Assembly (NCBI RefSeq): GCF_003584125.1 | Contig: NZ_QXFL01000002.1 | Coordinates: 62,001-126,000, forward strand | Length of the DNA: 64,000 nt | Direction: 5' to 3' | From: Aurantiacibacter zhengii | GTDB lineage: Bacteria; Pseudomonadota; Alphaproteobacteria; Sphingomonadales; Sphingomonadaceae | In this document: positions 47,724-56,227 of the stretch, piece by piece | Layout: each line of letters begins with the position of its first letter | Numbering within the stretch: the first letter of the stretch is position 1 | Notes under the pieces: generated by a model | What the model saw: the letters and a program-made list of their open reading frames with translations, nothing else | Databases searched by the model: none | What the model was told of the DNA's origin: nothing | Made by a program: the position numbers and the translations under genes

Positions 47724-48670
47724 GCGAGCAGGAAAAACGGCATGTTTTTCAGTGCATTGTCGGCCAACATCCGGTTCTGCAAGAAGAACGCCTTGCGGCT
47801 CGCCCAGCTCATCTGCCCCAGCCGTGCGTAGTTTTGCAGAATGACCCTGTCCTGTTCGCCCAGTGCATCGCCATACCGGTTCACAAAGGCGCCGGCCTGC
47901 CTGCGCGTAGCCACCAGCAGTTTCCGCGACCGCCCAAGCGCCTCCCCCGCATTGCTTGCGACATAACGCAACTGGGACAGGGGATCGGCGGCGTTCGCGC
48001 CCAAGGTGTTGCCTCCATGCTGGCGATAGAGGATCGTCGCATGCGGCACCCAGACTAGCTTTCCCAGACCGGCCGCTACCAATCCCAGCCACCAGTCGTG
48101 CATGCTCGCTTGTGGCGGAACTGGAAGCGCCTTCGCGCGCAGGGCGGCATTGCCGAGCGATGCGCACCCGGTCACGGCATTGTGCATCATCACCTGGCGC
48201 AGCTCGCGCCCGCGGGGCAGGCGCGGCCTGCGAGAAAAATCGCGAAAGCTTTCGGCAATCAGGTTCAGACCGCCGTCCACCACGCGCAAATCCGAATAGG
48301 CCAGGATCGGCATGTCGGACCCGGCGCTGTCTTCTGCCGACTGGACGGCTCTCAGCATTATCGAAAGCTTTTCGGGCAACCACACGTCGTCCTGATCGCA
48401 GCAGGCGAAATAGGGCGCGTCGCTGATTTCCAGCAAAGTTGCAAAGTTCAGCGAGGCGCCCAGACCCGTTCGCCCGTCCTCGATTATTTCGACAGGTTGG
48501 GAAATGCCCTTGGCCCATTCGCGCACGATCGCCAGGGAATTGTCACTCGACCCGTCGTCGCGCACCAGCAAGCGCCAATCGTAATGGCTTTGCGCCGACA
48601 GTGAGGCCAGCTGTTCGGGCAGGAACCGCGCCCCGTTATACGTGGCCAGAAGGATGTCGATGCGGCTCAT
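47720..48670 (-). CDS. GT2 family glycosyltransferase, rhamnosyltransferase-like
   Basis: 316 residues. DILLATYNGARFLPEQLASL, LLVRDDGSSDNS and CCDQDDVWLP (DXD-type) are hallmarks of the rhamnosyl/galactosyl GT2 subgroup, cytoplasmic. The start overlaps the GT4 stop by 4 bp (ATGA), forming a minus-strand pair convergent with the flippase. Confidence 0.84.
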   Translation of the reverse strand: MSRIDILLATYNGARFLPEQLASLSAQSHYDWRLLVRDDGSSDNSLAIVREWAKGISQPVEIIEDGRTGLGASLNFATLLEISDAPYFACCDQDDVWLPEKLSIMLRAVQSAEDSAGSDMPILAYSDLRVVDGGLNLIAESFRDFSRRPRLPRGRELRQVMMHNAVTGCASLGNAALRAKALPVPPQASMHDWWLGLVAAGLGKLVWVPHATILYRQHGGNTLGANAADPLSQLRYVASNAGEALGRSRKLLVATRRQAGAFVNRYGDALGEQDRVILQNYARLGQMSWASRKAFFLQNRMLADNALKNMPFFLLA

Positions 48671-49791
48671 CGTTTCGCCGCCCTCTGCAGGACGCCGCGC
48701 CACTGTGCAACCAGCGCGGGGAAAGAGAACCGCTCGCACAGGTCGGCATGCAGATTGGCAGGCAAATCATCGCGCTCGCCGGAGAAGCGTTCCAGCGCTG
48801 CCAGCAGGGCATCCGGATCGTTGCCCGGGACCAGGTAGAGCCCTGCCCTGTCACCATCCGCGAGTTCCCTCATCGCCGGCGAAGCGCGCGTGATCAGGGG
48901 TTTGCCCGCCGCCAAGGCCTGGTAAACTTTGTTGGGGATCACCCGCGCAGCCTTGTCGCTGGTGCCGAATATTCCAAGGCAAACGTCAGCCTTCGCCATC
49001 AGCCCGGACAGGCGCTCGTAATCGACCCACGGAATGCGGGTGATGTGCGACGCTGGCTGGCGGGAAAGCGCCGCATCGATACGTGCCGCCTCCTGCCCCT
49101 GCCCCACGATTGTCCAGCGAAACTCGTGCCCCCGAGGATCGAGCGCGGCAGCAATGATGGTATCGATCCCGTGCAGCGGAATGAACTGGCCGTAGAACAG
49201 CACTTCGATGGGACCACCCCTATCCCCCGCGCCGGGATTGGCTGCGGGGAACACCTCTGCTTCTGCGCCGACCAGAACGGCATCCAGCTTTGCATCGGGC
49301 ACGCCGTGCAGTTCGCCCATCAGCGCGGCATGGGCCTGCGTGTCCAGCACCACCCGGTCCGCGATCCTGCACGCCCGCCGTTCCATCCAACGCAGCGCCC
49401 GCGCTTTCCAGCCGCCTTCCGACGACGTTGCCCGGTCGCGCGCATAGGTGTCGTAAACCGACAGGAAGGCATCCCAGACCACTGTTTTTCCACGTACTTT
49501 CACCAGTGGAGCGAGCAGCAGCATGTCGAACAGGCCCATATAGCCGATCACCACAACGTCGTGCCGCCCTGCCATCAGATAGCGCGCCGCCAAGACCGGG
49601 TAGGCAATCAGCAGCCGGAAAACGATGCCCAGTCTTGCCGTCACGCCGGTCATAACCGACTTGTCTTCTACACCGTGCCAGATGCTGAAATGCAGTTCCT
49701 GCAACTGCGGATCGATCTGCCGCAGGGACTCGCGCAGCAGGCGCGTGCGCGGCTTGCCCAGGTCGTAGGTACCCAGCAGGACGACCCGCAT
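48667..49791 (-). CDS. GT4 family glycosyltransferase (GT-B fold)
   Basis: 374 residues. The C-terminal donor domain is clear: IEVLFYGQFIPLHGIDTII, IVGQGQEAARI, KADVCLGIFG and VIPNKVYQALAAGKPLITR, the EX7E-like region. ATG at 49791 or a GTG at 49815 could start it. The open frame extends far upstream, overlapping the first 600 bp of cpaF, but this part has no protein-like features. First gene of the minus-strand pair. Confidence 0.82.
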   Translation of the reverse strand: MRVVLLGTYDLGKPRTRLLRESLRQIDPQLQELHFSIWHGVEDKSVMTGVTARLGIVFRLLIAYPVLAARYLMAGRHDVVVIGYMGLFDMLLLAPLVKVRGKTVVWDAFLSVYDTYARDRATSSEGGWKARALRWMERRACRIADRVVLDTQAHAALMGELHGVPDAKLDAVLVGAEAEVFPAANPGAGDRGGPIEVLFYGQFIPLHGIDTIIAAALDPRGHEFRWTIVGQGQEAARIDAALSRQPASHITRIPWVDYERLSGLMAKADVCLGIFGTSDKAARVIPNKVYQALAAGKPLITRASPAMRELADGDRAGLYLVPGNDPDALLAALERFSGERDDLPANLHADLCERFSFPALVAQWRGVLQRAAKR

Positions 49792-49867
49792 CGCAGGATT
49801 ATCGCTGTTCGTCACTGATCCGCATACCCTCGTAACCCGTGCCGAAAGCGATCCTAGGCGCACAAAC

Positions 49868-49883
49868 TTAACCAGTTCTTCAC
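49868..49883 (+). promoter_or_regulatory. Possible CtrA box upstream of cpaF
   Basis: TTAA-N7-TTCAC, one mismatch from the CtrA consensus TTAA-N7-TTAAC, 86 bases before the cpaF start. CtrA controls pilus genes in Caulobacter. Chance matches are not negligible. Confidence 0.3.
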
Positions 49884-49968
49884 CTAAATTCGCAAGAAGC
49901 GCTGTGTGGATAATCCGCCGAATTCTTGATGAAGACGGCATTGCTGGTTTTTTAGGGGGATTGCGAGG

Positions 49969-51495
49969 ATGAGCGCATTCGGACGCAAGAGTGGCGCAGG
50001 CGGCATGGCCAAGGGTGCCCGTCCGAGCTTTGGCGTGGCAAAGCCCATGCGTGGCGGCGGCCCGGGCCAGGGTTCGAAGCCGGTCCCCGATGAACAGGGC
50101 GGTGAGCAGTTTCCGCCCGTCCCTTCCGAAGGAACGCCGGTAGACGCAGGCAACAACCGCCACGGCGACGCGATGAGCCGCCTGGCCGACCGCACGAACG
50201 CGACGCACAACAATGTCAGCGAGCTCGGCGGCTTCGAGGCTTCCGTTCACAAGATCAAGGAACAGGTGCTGCCGCGCCTGCTGGAACGCGTCGATCCCGA
50301 AGCAGCGGCCACGCTGACCAAGGAAGAACTTTCCGAAGAATTCCGCCCGATCATCATGGAAGTGCTGGCCGAGCTGAAGGTCACGCTGAACCGGCGCGAA
50401 CAGTTCGCGCTGGAAAAGGTGCTGATCGACGAGCTGCTTGGCTTTGGTCCGCTGGAAGAGTTGCTGGGTGACCCCGACGTGTCCGACATCATGGTCAACG
50501 GGCCGGACCAGACCTACATCGAAAAGGGCGGCAAGCTGACCCTTGCCCCGATCAAGTTCCGCGACGAAAACCACCTGTTCCAGATCGCCCAGCGCATTGT
50601 GAACCAGGTTGGCCGCCGCGTCGACCAGACCACGCCGCTTGCCGACGCCCGTTTGAAGGACGGTTCACGTGTGAACGTGATTGTACCGCCGCTGTCGCTG
50701 CGCGGCACCGCGATCTCGATTCGTAAGTTCTCCGAAAAGCCCGTCACTCTCGACAACCTCAAGGGTTGGGGCTCGATGAACGACAAGATGTGTACCGCGC
50801 TGAAGATCGCAGGTGCCTGCCGCATGAATATCGTCATCTCCGGCGGTACGGGTTCGGGTAAGACGACCATGCTCAACGCCCTGTCGAAAATGATCGACCC
50901 GGGCGAGCGCGTGCTGACGATCGAGGACGCGGCCGAACTTCGCCTGCAACAGCCGCACTGGCTGCCGCTGGAAACGCGCCCGCCCAACCTCGAAGGCCAG
51001 GGCGCCATCACCATCGGTGACCTTGTGAAGAACGCCCTGCGTATGCGTCCTGACCGGATCATCCTGGGCGAAATTCGCGGCGCGGAGTGTTTCGACCTCC
51101 TCGCCGCCATGAACACCGGCCACGACGGCTCCATGTGTACGCTTCACGCCAACAGCCCGCGCGAATGCCTGGGCCGTATGGAGAACATGATCCTGATGGG
51201 CGACATCAAGATCCCCAAGGAAGCCATTTCGCGCCAAATTGCCGAGTCGGTGGACCTGATCGTGCAGGTGAAGCGCCTTCGCGACGGTTCGCGCCGCACT
51301 ACCAACGTCACCGAGGTGATCGGCATGGAAGGCGACGTGATCGTGACGCAGGAACTGTTCAGCTTCGAGTATCTGGACGAAGGCGACGACGGCAAGATCA
51401 TCGGCGAACACCGGTCCTCCGGCCTCCGCCCCTACACTTTGGAAAAGGCCCGCCAGTTCGGTTTCGACCAGGCCTATCTGGAAGCCTGCCTCTAG
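49969..51495 (+). CDS. cpaF: CpaF/TadA-type secretion ATPase
   Basis: 508 residues. Hexameric ATPase for Tad/Flp pili. Walker A ISGGTGSGKTTM (near residue 295), MRPDRIILGEIRGAE (Walker B), and STNSP-like ANSPRECLGRMENM are intact. The N-terminal about 70 residues are Gly/Arg-rich and disordered. Tad genes (tadB, tadC, pilA, cpaB/C/E) normally flank it, but here it is alone between a glycosyltransferase and a small membrane protein. Confidence 0.92.
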   Translation: MSAFGRKSGAGGMAKGARPSFGVAKPMRGGGPGQGSKPVPDEQGGEQFPPVPSEGTPVDAGNNRHGDAMSRLADRTNATHNNVSELGGFEASVHKIKEQVLPRLLERVDPEAAATLTKEELSEEFRPIIMEVLAELKVTLNRREQFALEKVLIDELLGFGPLEELLGDPDVSDIMVNGPDQTYIEKGGKLTLAPIKFRDENHLFQIAQRIVNQVGRRVDQTTPLADARLKDGSRVNVIVPPLSLRGTAISIRKFSEKPVTLDNLKGWGSMNDKMCTALKIAGACRMNIVISGGTGSGKTTMLNALSKMIDPGERVLTIEDAAELRLQQPHWLPLETRPPNLEGQGAITIGDLVKNALRMRPDRIILGEIRGAECFDLLAAMNTGHDGSMCTLHANSPRECLGRMENMILMGDIKIPKEAISRQIAESVDLIVQVKRLRDGSRRTTNVTEVIGMEGDVIVTQELFSFEYLDEGDDGKIIGEHRSSGLRPYTLEKARQFGFDQAYLEACL

Positions 51496-51506
51496 GCGCA
51501 CAGCGC

Positions 51507-51737
51507 CTATCCGCGCAACCAGCCCACACAGGCGAAACCCAGCAAGGCAAAGCCTGCAAAGGCCGTCAGGGCGGCAATGTCGCGCCACGGCATTATGCCC
51601 ACACGGTCGATGTCCTTGCGGGTGCGCCGCCTGCGGTCGCGCCAAGTGGCGAAGGCGGAAATTGCCAGCAGCGCACCGCCCCACAGGCCATACAGCGTCG
51701 CATCGCTGGCAAAGGTGATGAAGTCGGGCGTGTGCAT
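51507..51737 (-). CDS. Small two-helix membrane protein
   Basis: 76 residues from the ATG at 51737. Two membrane helices (LYGLWGGALLAISAFATW and IAALTAFAGFALLGFACVGWL) flank a very basic loop (RDRRRRTRKDID). No known family. Convergent with cpaF, 12 bp apart. Confidence 0.6.
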   Translation of the reverse strand: MHTPDFITFASDATLYGLWGGALLAISAFATWRDRRRRTRKDIDRVGIMPWRDIAALTAFAGFALLGFACVGWLRG

Positions 51738-51814
51738 CGCGAGCGCGCATATGGGAAACCTAGCGCACGCTAACAACGCTTGATCGCTTTTGCGTGAAGC
51801 CTATGGCGCCAGGC

Positions 51815-52744
51815 ATGACTTCCCCTGCGCGCGACGATTCCAGCGACCGGCCCTTGCTGGCTCTGCTCATGCGCTTGGCGGGCGTCGCCGGTCTGGCCTT
51901 CATGGCAGCGCTGATAAAGCTGGCCTCCGATAGCGGTATCCATATTGCCGAGCTGATCTTCTGGCGCCAGCTCGTCTCGGTCCCGATCCTGCTGGCCTGG
52001 GCCATGCTGGCTGGCGGCATCGTGAAGGAGCTTTCGACCAGCAGACCGGGCAAACACGGCACCCGCGCCCTGTTCGGCATCGTGGGCATGGTGTTGAATT
52101 TCGGCGGCGTGATCCTGTTACCCTTGGCAGAGGCGACCACGCTGGGTTTCACCGCGCCGATGTTCGCGGTGCTGCTATCCATCGTTCTGCTGAAGGAAAG
52201 CGTCGGCATCTGGCGCTGGTCCGCCGTCGCTGCGGGCTTTGCCGGTATCCTCATCATTTCACAGCCGGGCGGCGGGCACCTGCCCCTGTTCGGCGCAGCC
52301 GTGGCGCTGGGCGGAGCCTTCATGATCGCGCTTATCGCCATCCAGCTTCGCGACCTTTCTCGCACCGAAACCCCACTGACGATCGTGTTCTGGTTCGCCG
52401 CCTGCTCTTCCGTAGTGGCTTTCCCCTTCATGCTCATCGTCCACGAACCGCTGTCGGCCTATCAGTGGGGTCTGGTGATAGGGATCGGCGTTGCGGGGAC
52501 GTGGGGACAGGTCATGATCACGGCGGCACTGCGCTTCGGCAAGGTGTCGAGCGTGATCGTGATGGACTATTCCAGCATCGTCTGGGCTACCCTTTACGGA
52601 TGGCTGTTCTTCGCCAACCTGCCCGCCGTAACCACCTGGATCGGCGCGCCCCTGGTTGTGCTGGCGGGATTGATCATCAGCTGGCGCGAACACGTACTGG
52701 CGCGCAGGGCCTTCGTGGATCAGAGGCAGGCCACAGGAACCTGA
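51815..52744 (+). CDS. EamA/DMT-family transporter
   Basis: About 309 residues, ten helices in two EamA repeats (GLAFMAALIKLASDSGIHIAELIFWRQL, and FMIALIAIQLRDL). PLAEATTLGFTAPMFAVLLSIVLLKE is typical. Substrate unknown. Starts are possible at 51794 (GTG), 51803 or 51815 (ATG). This is the second DMT permease in the window. Confidence 0.83.
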   Translation: MTSPARDDSSDRPLLALLMRLAGVAGLAFMAALIKLASDSGIHIAELIFWRQLVSVPILLAWAMLAGGIVKELSTSRPGKHGTRALFGIVGMVLNFGGVILLPLAEATTLGFTAPMFAVLLSIVLLKESVGIWRWSAVAAGFAGILIISQPGGGHLPLFGAAVALGGAFMIALIAIQLRDLSRTETPLTIVFWFAACSSVVAFPFMLIVHEPLSAYQWGLVIGIGVAGTWGQVMITAALRFGKVSSVIVMDYSSIVWATLYGWLFFANLPAVTTWIGAPLVVLAGLIISWREHVLARRAFVDQRQATGT

Positions 52745-52760
52745 AGCCCCTCGATAGGTT
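52736..52760 (+). promoter_or_regulatory. EcfG-like promoter candidate for entericidin 1
   Basis: GGAAC (52736-52740), 16 bases, GGTT (52757-52760), one mismatch from GGAAC-N16-CGTT. It overlaps the end of the transporter gene and lies 48 bases before the first entericidin start. Entericidins are frequent EcfG targets in alphaproteobacteria. Confidence 0.4.
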
Positions 52761-52807
52761 TCTATCCCAATGGCCTGCCCATGCAGGCATGGAAGAAGGA
52801 ACGATCG

Positions 52808-52936
52808 ATGACCCGCAAGATCATTCTGGCACTCGCTGCCAGCGTCATGGCCCTGACAGCCACTGCCTGCAACACCGTTCGCGGCGTGGGTGAGGATCTT
52901 GAATCCGCAGCCGACGGCGTTGACGACGCAACCTGA
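52808..52936 (+). CDS. Entericidin-type lipoprotein 1
   Basis: 42 residues: MTRKIILALAASVMAL leader, TATACN lipobox, then NTVRGVGEDLESAADGVD. The VRGVGEDLESA motif is the entericidin A/B hallmark. Preceded by GAAGGA ribosome binding site. Cells use such membrane lipopeptides in stress or programmed lysis; E. coli EcnA/EcnB act as an antidote/toxin pair. Confidence 0.88.
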   Translation: MTRKIILALAASVMALTATACNTVRGVGEDLESAADGVDDAT

Positions 52937-52977
52937 CCTGGTTGCGCTTCTCGACGATAGTGTAGGAGCCCCCGCCA

Positions 52978-53103
52978 ATGCGTAAATTAGTCACAGCAGT
53001 AACCGCCGCAGTGTTCGCCCTGTCGGCCGCCGCCTGCAACACCATCGAAGGTGCGGGCGAAGACATCGAATCCGTCGGCGAGGAAGTCGACGAAGAAATC
53101 TGA
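52978..53103 (+). CDS. Entericidin-type lipoprotein 2
   Basis: 41 residues: RKLVTAVTAAVFALSAAACN leader and lipobox, then NTIEGAGEDIESVGEEVDEEI. AGGAG lies 9 bases before the ATG. It is a diverged copy of the first entericidin, 41 bp downstream, and more acidic. Followed by a terminator. Confidence 0.88.
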   Translation: MRKLVTAVTAAVFALSAAACNTIEGAGEDIESVGEEVDEEI

Positions 53104-53131
53104 TGCCGATTACCCTTTAAGGGTCGCAAGG

Positions 53132-53165
53132 TGCCCGTCGACTGGCGTCGGCGGGCATTTTACGT
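53132..53165. terminator. Terminator after the entericidin pair
   Basis: TGCCCG (53132-53137) pairs with CGGGCA (53152-53157), extended by TCGA/TCG, followed by TTTTACGTTTT. It overlaps the 3' end of the convergent DUF938 gene and could work in both directions. Confidence 0.65.
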
Positions 53166-53759
53166 TTTGCGATACACCAGCGTCAGGTTGTTGGCGGGCA
53201 TCTGGTATCGCGCCGTCCGACGCAAACCGTTCTCCCCTGCCAGCCTGTCCAGCCATGCTGCATCACGCAGCCCCCATTCCGGATTGCGGGAATTGAGACT
53301 GACATCGAAATCCAGGTTGGATTGGGTCGTTTCCAGTTCCGCCTCCAGAAACGGACCGTAGATCAGCAGCGGGGCTTCCTTGCCGAGCGAGCGCCCAGCG
53401 GCGGCGAACAGCCCCTCGGTTGCAGAGGGCGGACTTATATGGGTCATGTTGACGCACAAGACGGCATCCACACTTGCGACGGGCCAATCGGCTTCGCTTG
53501 CGTCCAGTCGCAAGGGCGGCAGCAGGTTCGCGGGGCCCTGCTCGTCACGCCATGCGGCGATGGAGGCGATCGCATCGGGGTCGGGGTCGGTTGGCTGCCA
53601 CTGCCACTGCGGAAATGCCCGCGACAGAAACGTAGCGTGTTCTCCCGTGCCGGCAGCGATCTCCAGCAGCAGGCCGCCGCGGTCAGGCAGTTCCGCCTTC
53701 AGCACGTCGCGTATTGGCTCGCGGTTGCGCTCGGTCGCCGGGGCGTATTTCTTCGTCAT
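53160..53759 (-). CDS. DUF938 SAM-dependent methyltransferase
   Basis: 199 residues. KYAPATERNREPI at the N-terminus, LEIAAGTGEHATFLSRAFP (motif I), and CVNMTHISPPSATEGLF are diagnostic of DUF938. Substrate unknown. ATG overlaps the upstream gene stop (ATGA). A four-gene minus-strand run dGTPase-oxidoreductase-ABA4-DUF938 ends here. Confidence 0.88.
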   Translation of the reverse strand: MTKKYAPATERNREPIRDVLKAELPDRGGLLLEIAAGTGEHATFLSRAFPQWQWQPTDPDPDAIASIAAWRDEQGPANLLPPLRLDASEADWPVASVDAVLCVNMTHISPPSATEGLFAAAGRSLGKEAPLLIYGPFLEAELETTQSNLDFDVSLNSRNPEWGLRDAAWLDRLAGENGLRRTARYQMPANNLTLVYRKT

Positions 53760-54214
53760 GCCTTCCACCGTGCGCCCTTGCGCGCTCTGCCCTCGCGAAT
53801 GATGAACCACAGCACCAGGCCAGCTGGCCCGGCCATGAAGGTCAGCAGCAGGACAGGCGCCTGCAACCAGCGCGAGAAGCTCTTCTGGTCGGCATCCTTG
53901 GCGATCCAGAGACCGGCGAACAGGTCAAGCGCAAGGTAATGTATCCACCCCACCGTAACGCCGCCATCGGACATGAAGATACCGCGAACGCCCTCGATAG
54001 AGGTAAAACTGGCCGATCCCCCGCCTTCCACGGCCCCCGAGTCGACAAAACCGCCCGTCACTAACACCAGCAGAACAGCGTAGGCGAGACTTAGCAGCCC
54101 GATCCCGGCGTAGAATATGGCGCTTTGCACGAAAGGTCCGCGCGGCAGGACGATCAGCGCCGCCCAGCACGCCATGGCCCACAGGTTGGCCAATCCGAAT
54201 AGGCTATCCCACAT
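53756..54214 (-). CDS. ABA4-like (DUF4281) membrane protein
   Basis: 152 residues, four membrane helices. MWDSLFGLANLWAMACWAALIVLP, SIEGVRGIFMSDGGVTVGWIHYLALDLFAGLWIAKDA (split), and TFMAGPAGLVLWFIIRE are ABA4-family features; plant ABA4 is needed for neoxanthin formation. Bacterial members occur in carotenoid-making alphaproteobacteria, but a role is not shown. ATG at 54214; overlaps the DUF938 gene. Confidence 0.8.
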   Translation of the reverse strand: MWDSLFGLANLWAMACWAALIVLPRGPFVQSAIFYAGIGLLSLAYAVLLVLVTGGFVDSGAVEGGGSASFTSIEGVRGIFMSDGGVTVGWIHYLALDLFAGLWIAKDADQKSFSRWLQAPVLLLTFMAGPAGLVLWFIIREGRARKGARWKA

Positions 54215-54267
54215 CGCTCTTGTCCCTTCGTTGCTGCAACACGTTCCGGCGGCAGCCGGAGCGCTAT

Positions 54268-54981
54268 TCAACCGGCCTGCAAATCCGCTTTGCCGGCAAG
54301 CGCCCGCCGAAAATCACGTGCGAGCCGGATAAGCGACGCATGCTCGTGCACGAACTGCCCGCCCGCTTTCTGCCCCGTGCAGGCAATGGCGGCATCGGCG
54401 ATGTCCTCTGCCTTGATGGAGCGGAATTTCTCTTTCGAACCGTGCAGGAAAAGGTCGCCCAGCGGCGCAGCGACCTGCCCCAGCTTCTCCATCGGGCGCG
54501 GATCGTTCTGTCGCCGTCCGCGCAAAAGTCCGGGACGGAGAATATCGAGCCGCCTCAGCTTGAGCGCGCGCAAGTCCTTCTCTGCCTCGCCCTTCACTTG
54601 GAGATAGGAATTGCGCGAAAAGGGGTCTGCGCCCACTGAGGAAACCTGCACGAAATTGCGCACGCCGGCAGCCTTGGCCGCCTTGCCCACTTCCACCACA
54701 AGATCGTGATCGATCTCGCGAAACGCGCTCTTGCTGCCAGCCTTCTTATGCGTGGTACCCAAGGCGCTGATAATCGCATCGGGTTCAAGCTGGGTGATGA
54801 TGCCCGGCCATTCCCCGCTGTCGGCCAGCACCAGTTCCATGCGCACCCCGGCGGGAAACGGTATCTCGCGCCTTGCAAGGCCCTGCAAGGTCACGTCGGC
54901 GAGATCGGGCGAGCGTGCGATGATGGTGCGGCCGATGAGGCCGGTCGCCCCCACCAGCAGGATGCGCCGCACGTCAGACAT
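54268..54981 (-). CDS. NAD(P)-binding oxidoreductase, HTATIP2/atypical SDR
   Basis: 237 residues. GATGLIGRTI (dinucleotide loop, residues 11-20), NFVQVSSVGAD and SYLQVKGEAEKDL (YxxxK variant) match the atypical short-chain dehydrogenases. LRPGLLRGRRQ is also typical. Starts at the ATG at 54981, inside the end of the dGTPase gene (8-bp overlap). Substrate unknown. Confidence 0.83.
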   Translation of the reverse strand: MSDVRRILLVGATGLIGRTIIARSPDLADVTLQGLARREIPFPAGVRMELVLADSGEWPGIITQLEPDAIISALGTTHKKAGSKSAFREIDHDLVVEVGKAAKAAGVRNFVQVSSVGADPFSRNSYLQVKGEAEKDLRALKLRRLDILRPGLLRGRRQNDPRPMEKLGQVAAPLGDLFLHGSKEKFRSIKAEDIADAAIACTGQKAGGQFVHEHASLIRLARDFRRALAGKADLQAG

Positions 54982-56134
54982 TCGATAACCCTTCCGGCCT
55001 TTCGCCATAGATGCGCGCATACTGGTTGATGGCGAAGCGATCGGTCATGCCGGCGATGTAATCAGCGATATGCCGCGCCCGCTCGGGTTCGGATGCGGGC
55101 AGGGTCTCGCTCCAGCCGGAATTCATCAACGCGGGGTCCTGGTCGTAGGCGGCGTAGAGGCGGGCAATTACGCTGCGTGCCGCTTGCGCCGTGCGGTTCT
55201 GCGCCTCGTGGTGGTAAAGGTTGGCATACATGAAGGCCTTGAGCGACCGTTCCTGCTGCGCCATTGCAGGCGAAAAGGTCGCCAGCGCGCAGCCAGCGCT
55301 GCGCACCTGTGCGATGCTGTCGATGCCCTGCAGATTGGCGCGGGTCGTTTCCAGCAGATCGTTCACCATCACTCCAATCTGCGTGCGGACCATTTCGCGC
55401 AACTGTTCATCCCGGCGGGCATTGGGAAAGCGTTTTTCGATATCGCGCCACAGGTCGGCGATGAAATCCAGTTCCAGCAGCTGATCGAGCTGCAGGAAGC
55501 CTGCGCGCAGGCCATCGTCGATGTCGTGATTGTCGTAAGCGATATCGTCTGCCAGCGCCGCCACCTGCGCCTCCAGCGATGGCCAGCGCTGCAATTCCAG
55601 CGGGAAAGCCGCGTCGAGTTCGGCCAGCGCCCAGCCCGGCTGCGATACCGGACCGTTATGCTTTGCGAGCCCTTCGAGGGTTTCCCAAGTCAGGTTCAGT
55701 CCGGGGCAATCGCAATAGGGCGTGTCGAGCCGCATGACCGTGCGCAAGGCGTGTTCGTTGTGATCGAAACCGCCGCGCGGGGCGAGCGACGCGTTCAGCG
55801 CATCCTCGCCGGGGTGGCCGAAGGGCGGGTGGCCCAGATCATGGCTGAGACACAGTGCCTCGGTCAGGTCTTCGTCCAGCCCCAGCGCGCGGGCGATGAC
55901 CCGCCCGATCTGCGCGACTTCCAGGCTGTGGGTAAGGCGTACGCGGTAGTGATCGCCGTCAGGGGCGACGAAGACCTGAGTCTTTCCCGCCAAGCGGCGA
56001 AAGGCGATGGAATGGATGATCCTGTCCCGGTCACGCTGGAACGCACCGCGCGGACCGCGCGCGCCATGGCCGGGTTGATCGAATTCACGACCGCGGGAGT
56101 TCGCGGGATCGGCAGCATAGGGCGCGCGGGACAT
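54974..56134 (-). CDS. dgt: Deoxyguanosinetriphosphate triphosphohydrolase (dGTPase)
   Basis: 386 residues. HD superfamily: FRRLAGKTQVF, RVRLTHSLEVAQIGR (first His), LSHDLGHPPFGHPGED (HD) and DDIAYDNHDIDDGLRAG are family motifs. Cleaves dGTP to deoxyguanosine and triphosphate, or acts on other dNTPs. First gene of the minus-strand run. Confidence 0.92.
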   Translation of the reverse strand: MSRAPYAADPANSRGREFDQPGHGARGPRGAFQRDRDRIIHSIAFRRLAGKTQVFVAPDGDHYRVRLTHSLEVAQIGRVIARALGLDEDLTEALCLSHDLGHPPFGHPGEDALNASLAPRGGFDHNEHALRTVMRLDTPYCDCPGLNLTWETLEGLAKHNGPVSQPGWALAELDAAFPLELQRWPSLEAQVAALADDIAYDNHDIDDGLRAGFLQLDQLLELDFIADLWRDIEKRFPNARRDEQLREMVRTQIGVMVNDLLETTRANLQGIDSIAQVRSAGCALATFSPAMAQQERSLKAFMYANLYHHEAQNRTAQAARSVIARLYAAYDQDPALMNSGWSETLPASEPERARHIADYIAGMTDRFAINQYARIYGERPEGLSNV

Positions 56135-56227
56135 GGCTGCTGGCTAGGTGAGCGCAGGCAGGCAGGCAACGGGAACAGCGCGGGAACGCTGCGAATTTGG
56201 CGCAGCCGAACGCCGATTATCCGCTGA

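Noticed and set aside
49792-50574. N-terminal extension of the GT4 gene to 635 codons
   Set aside because: The extension is antisense to cpaF and lacks glycosyltransferase features; the GT-B fold starts at MRVVLLGTYD.
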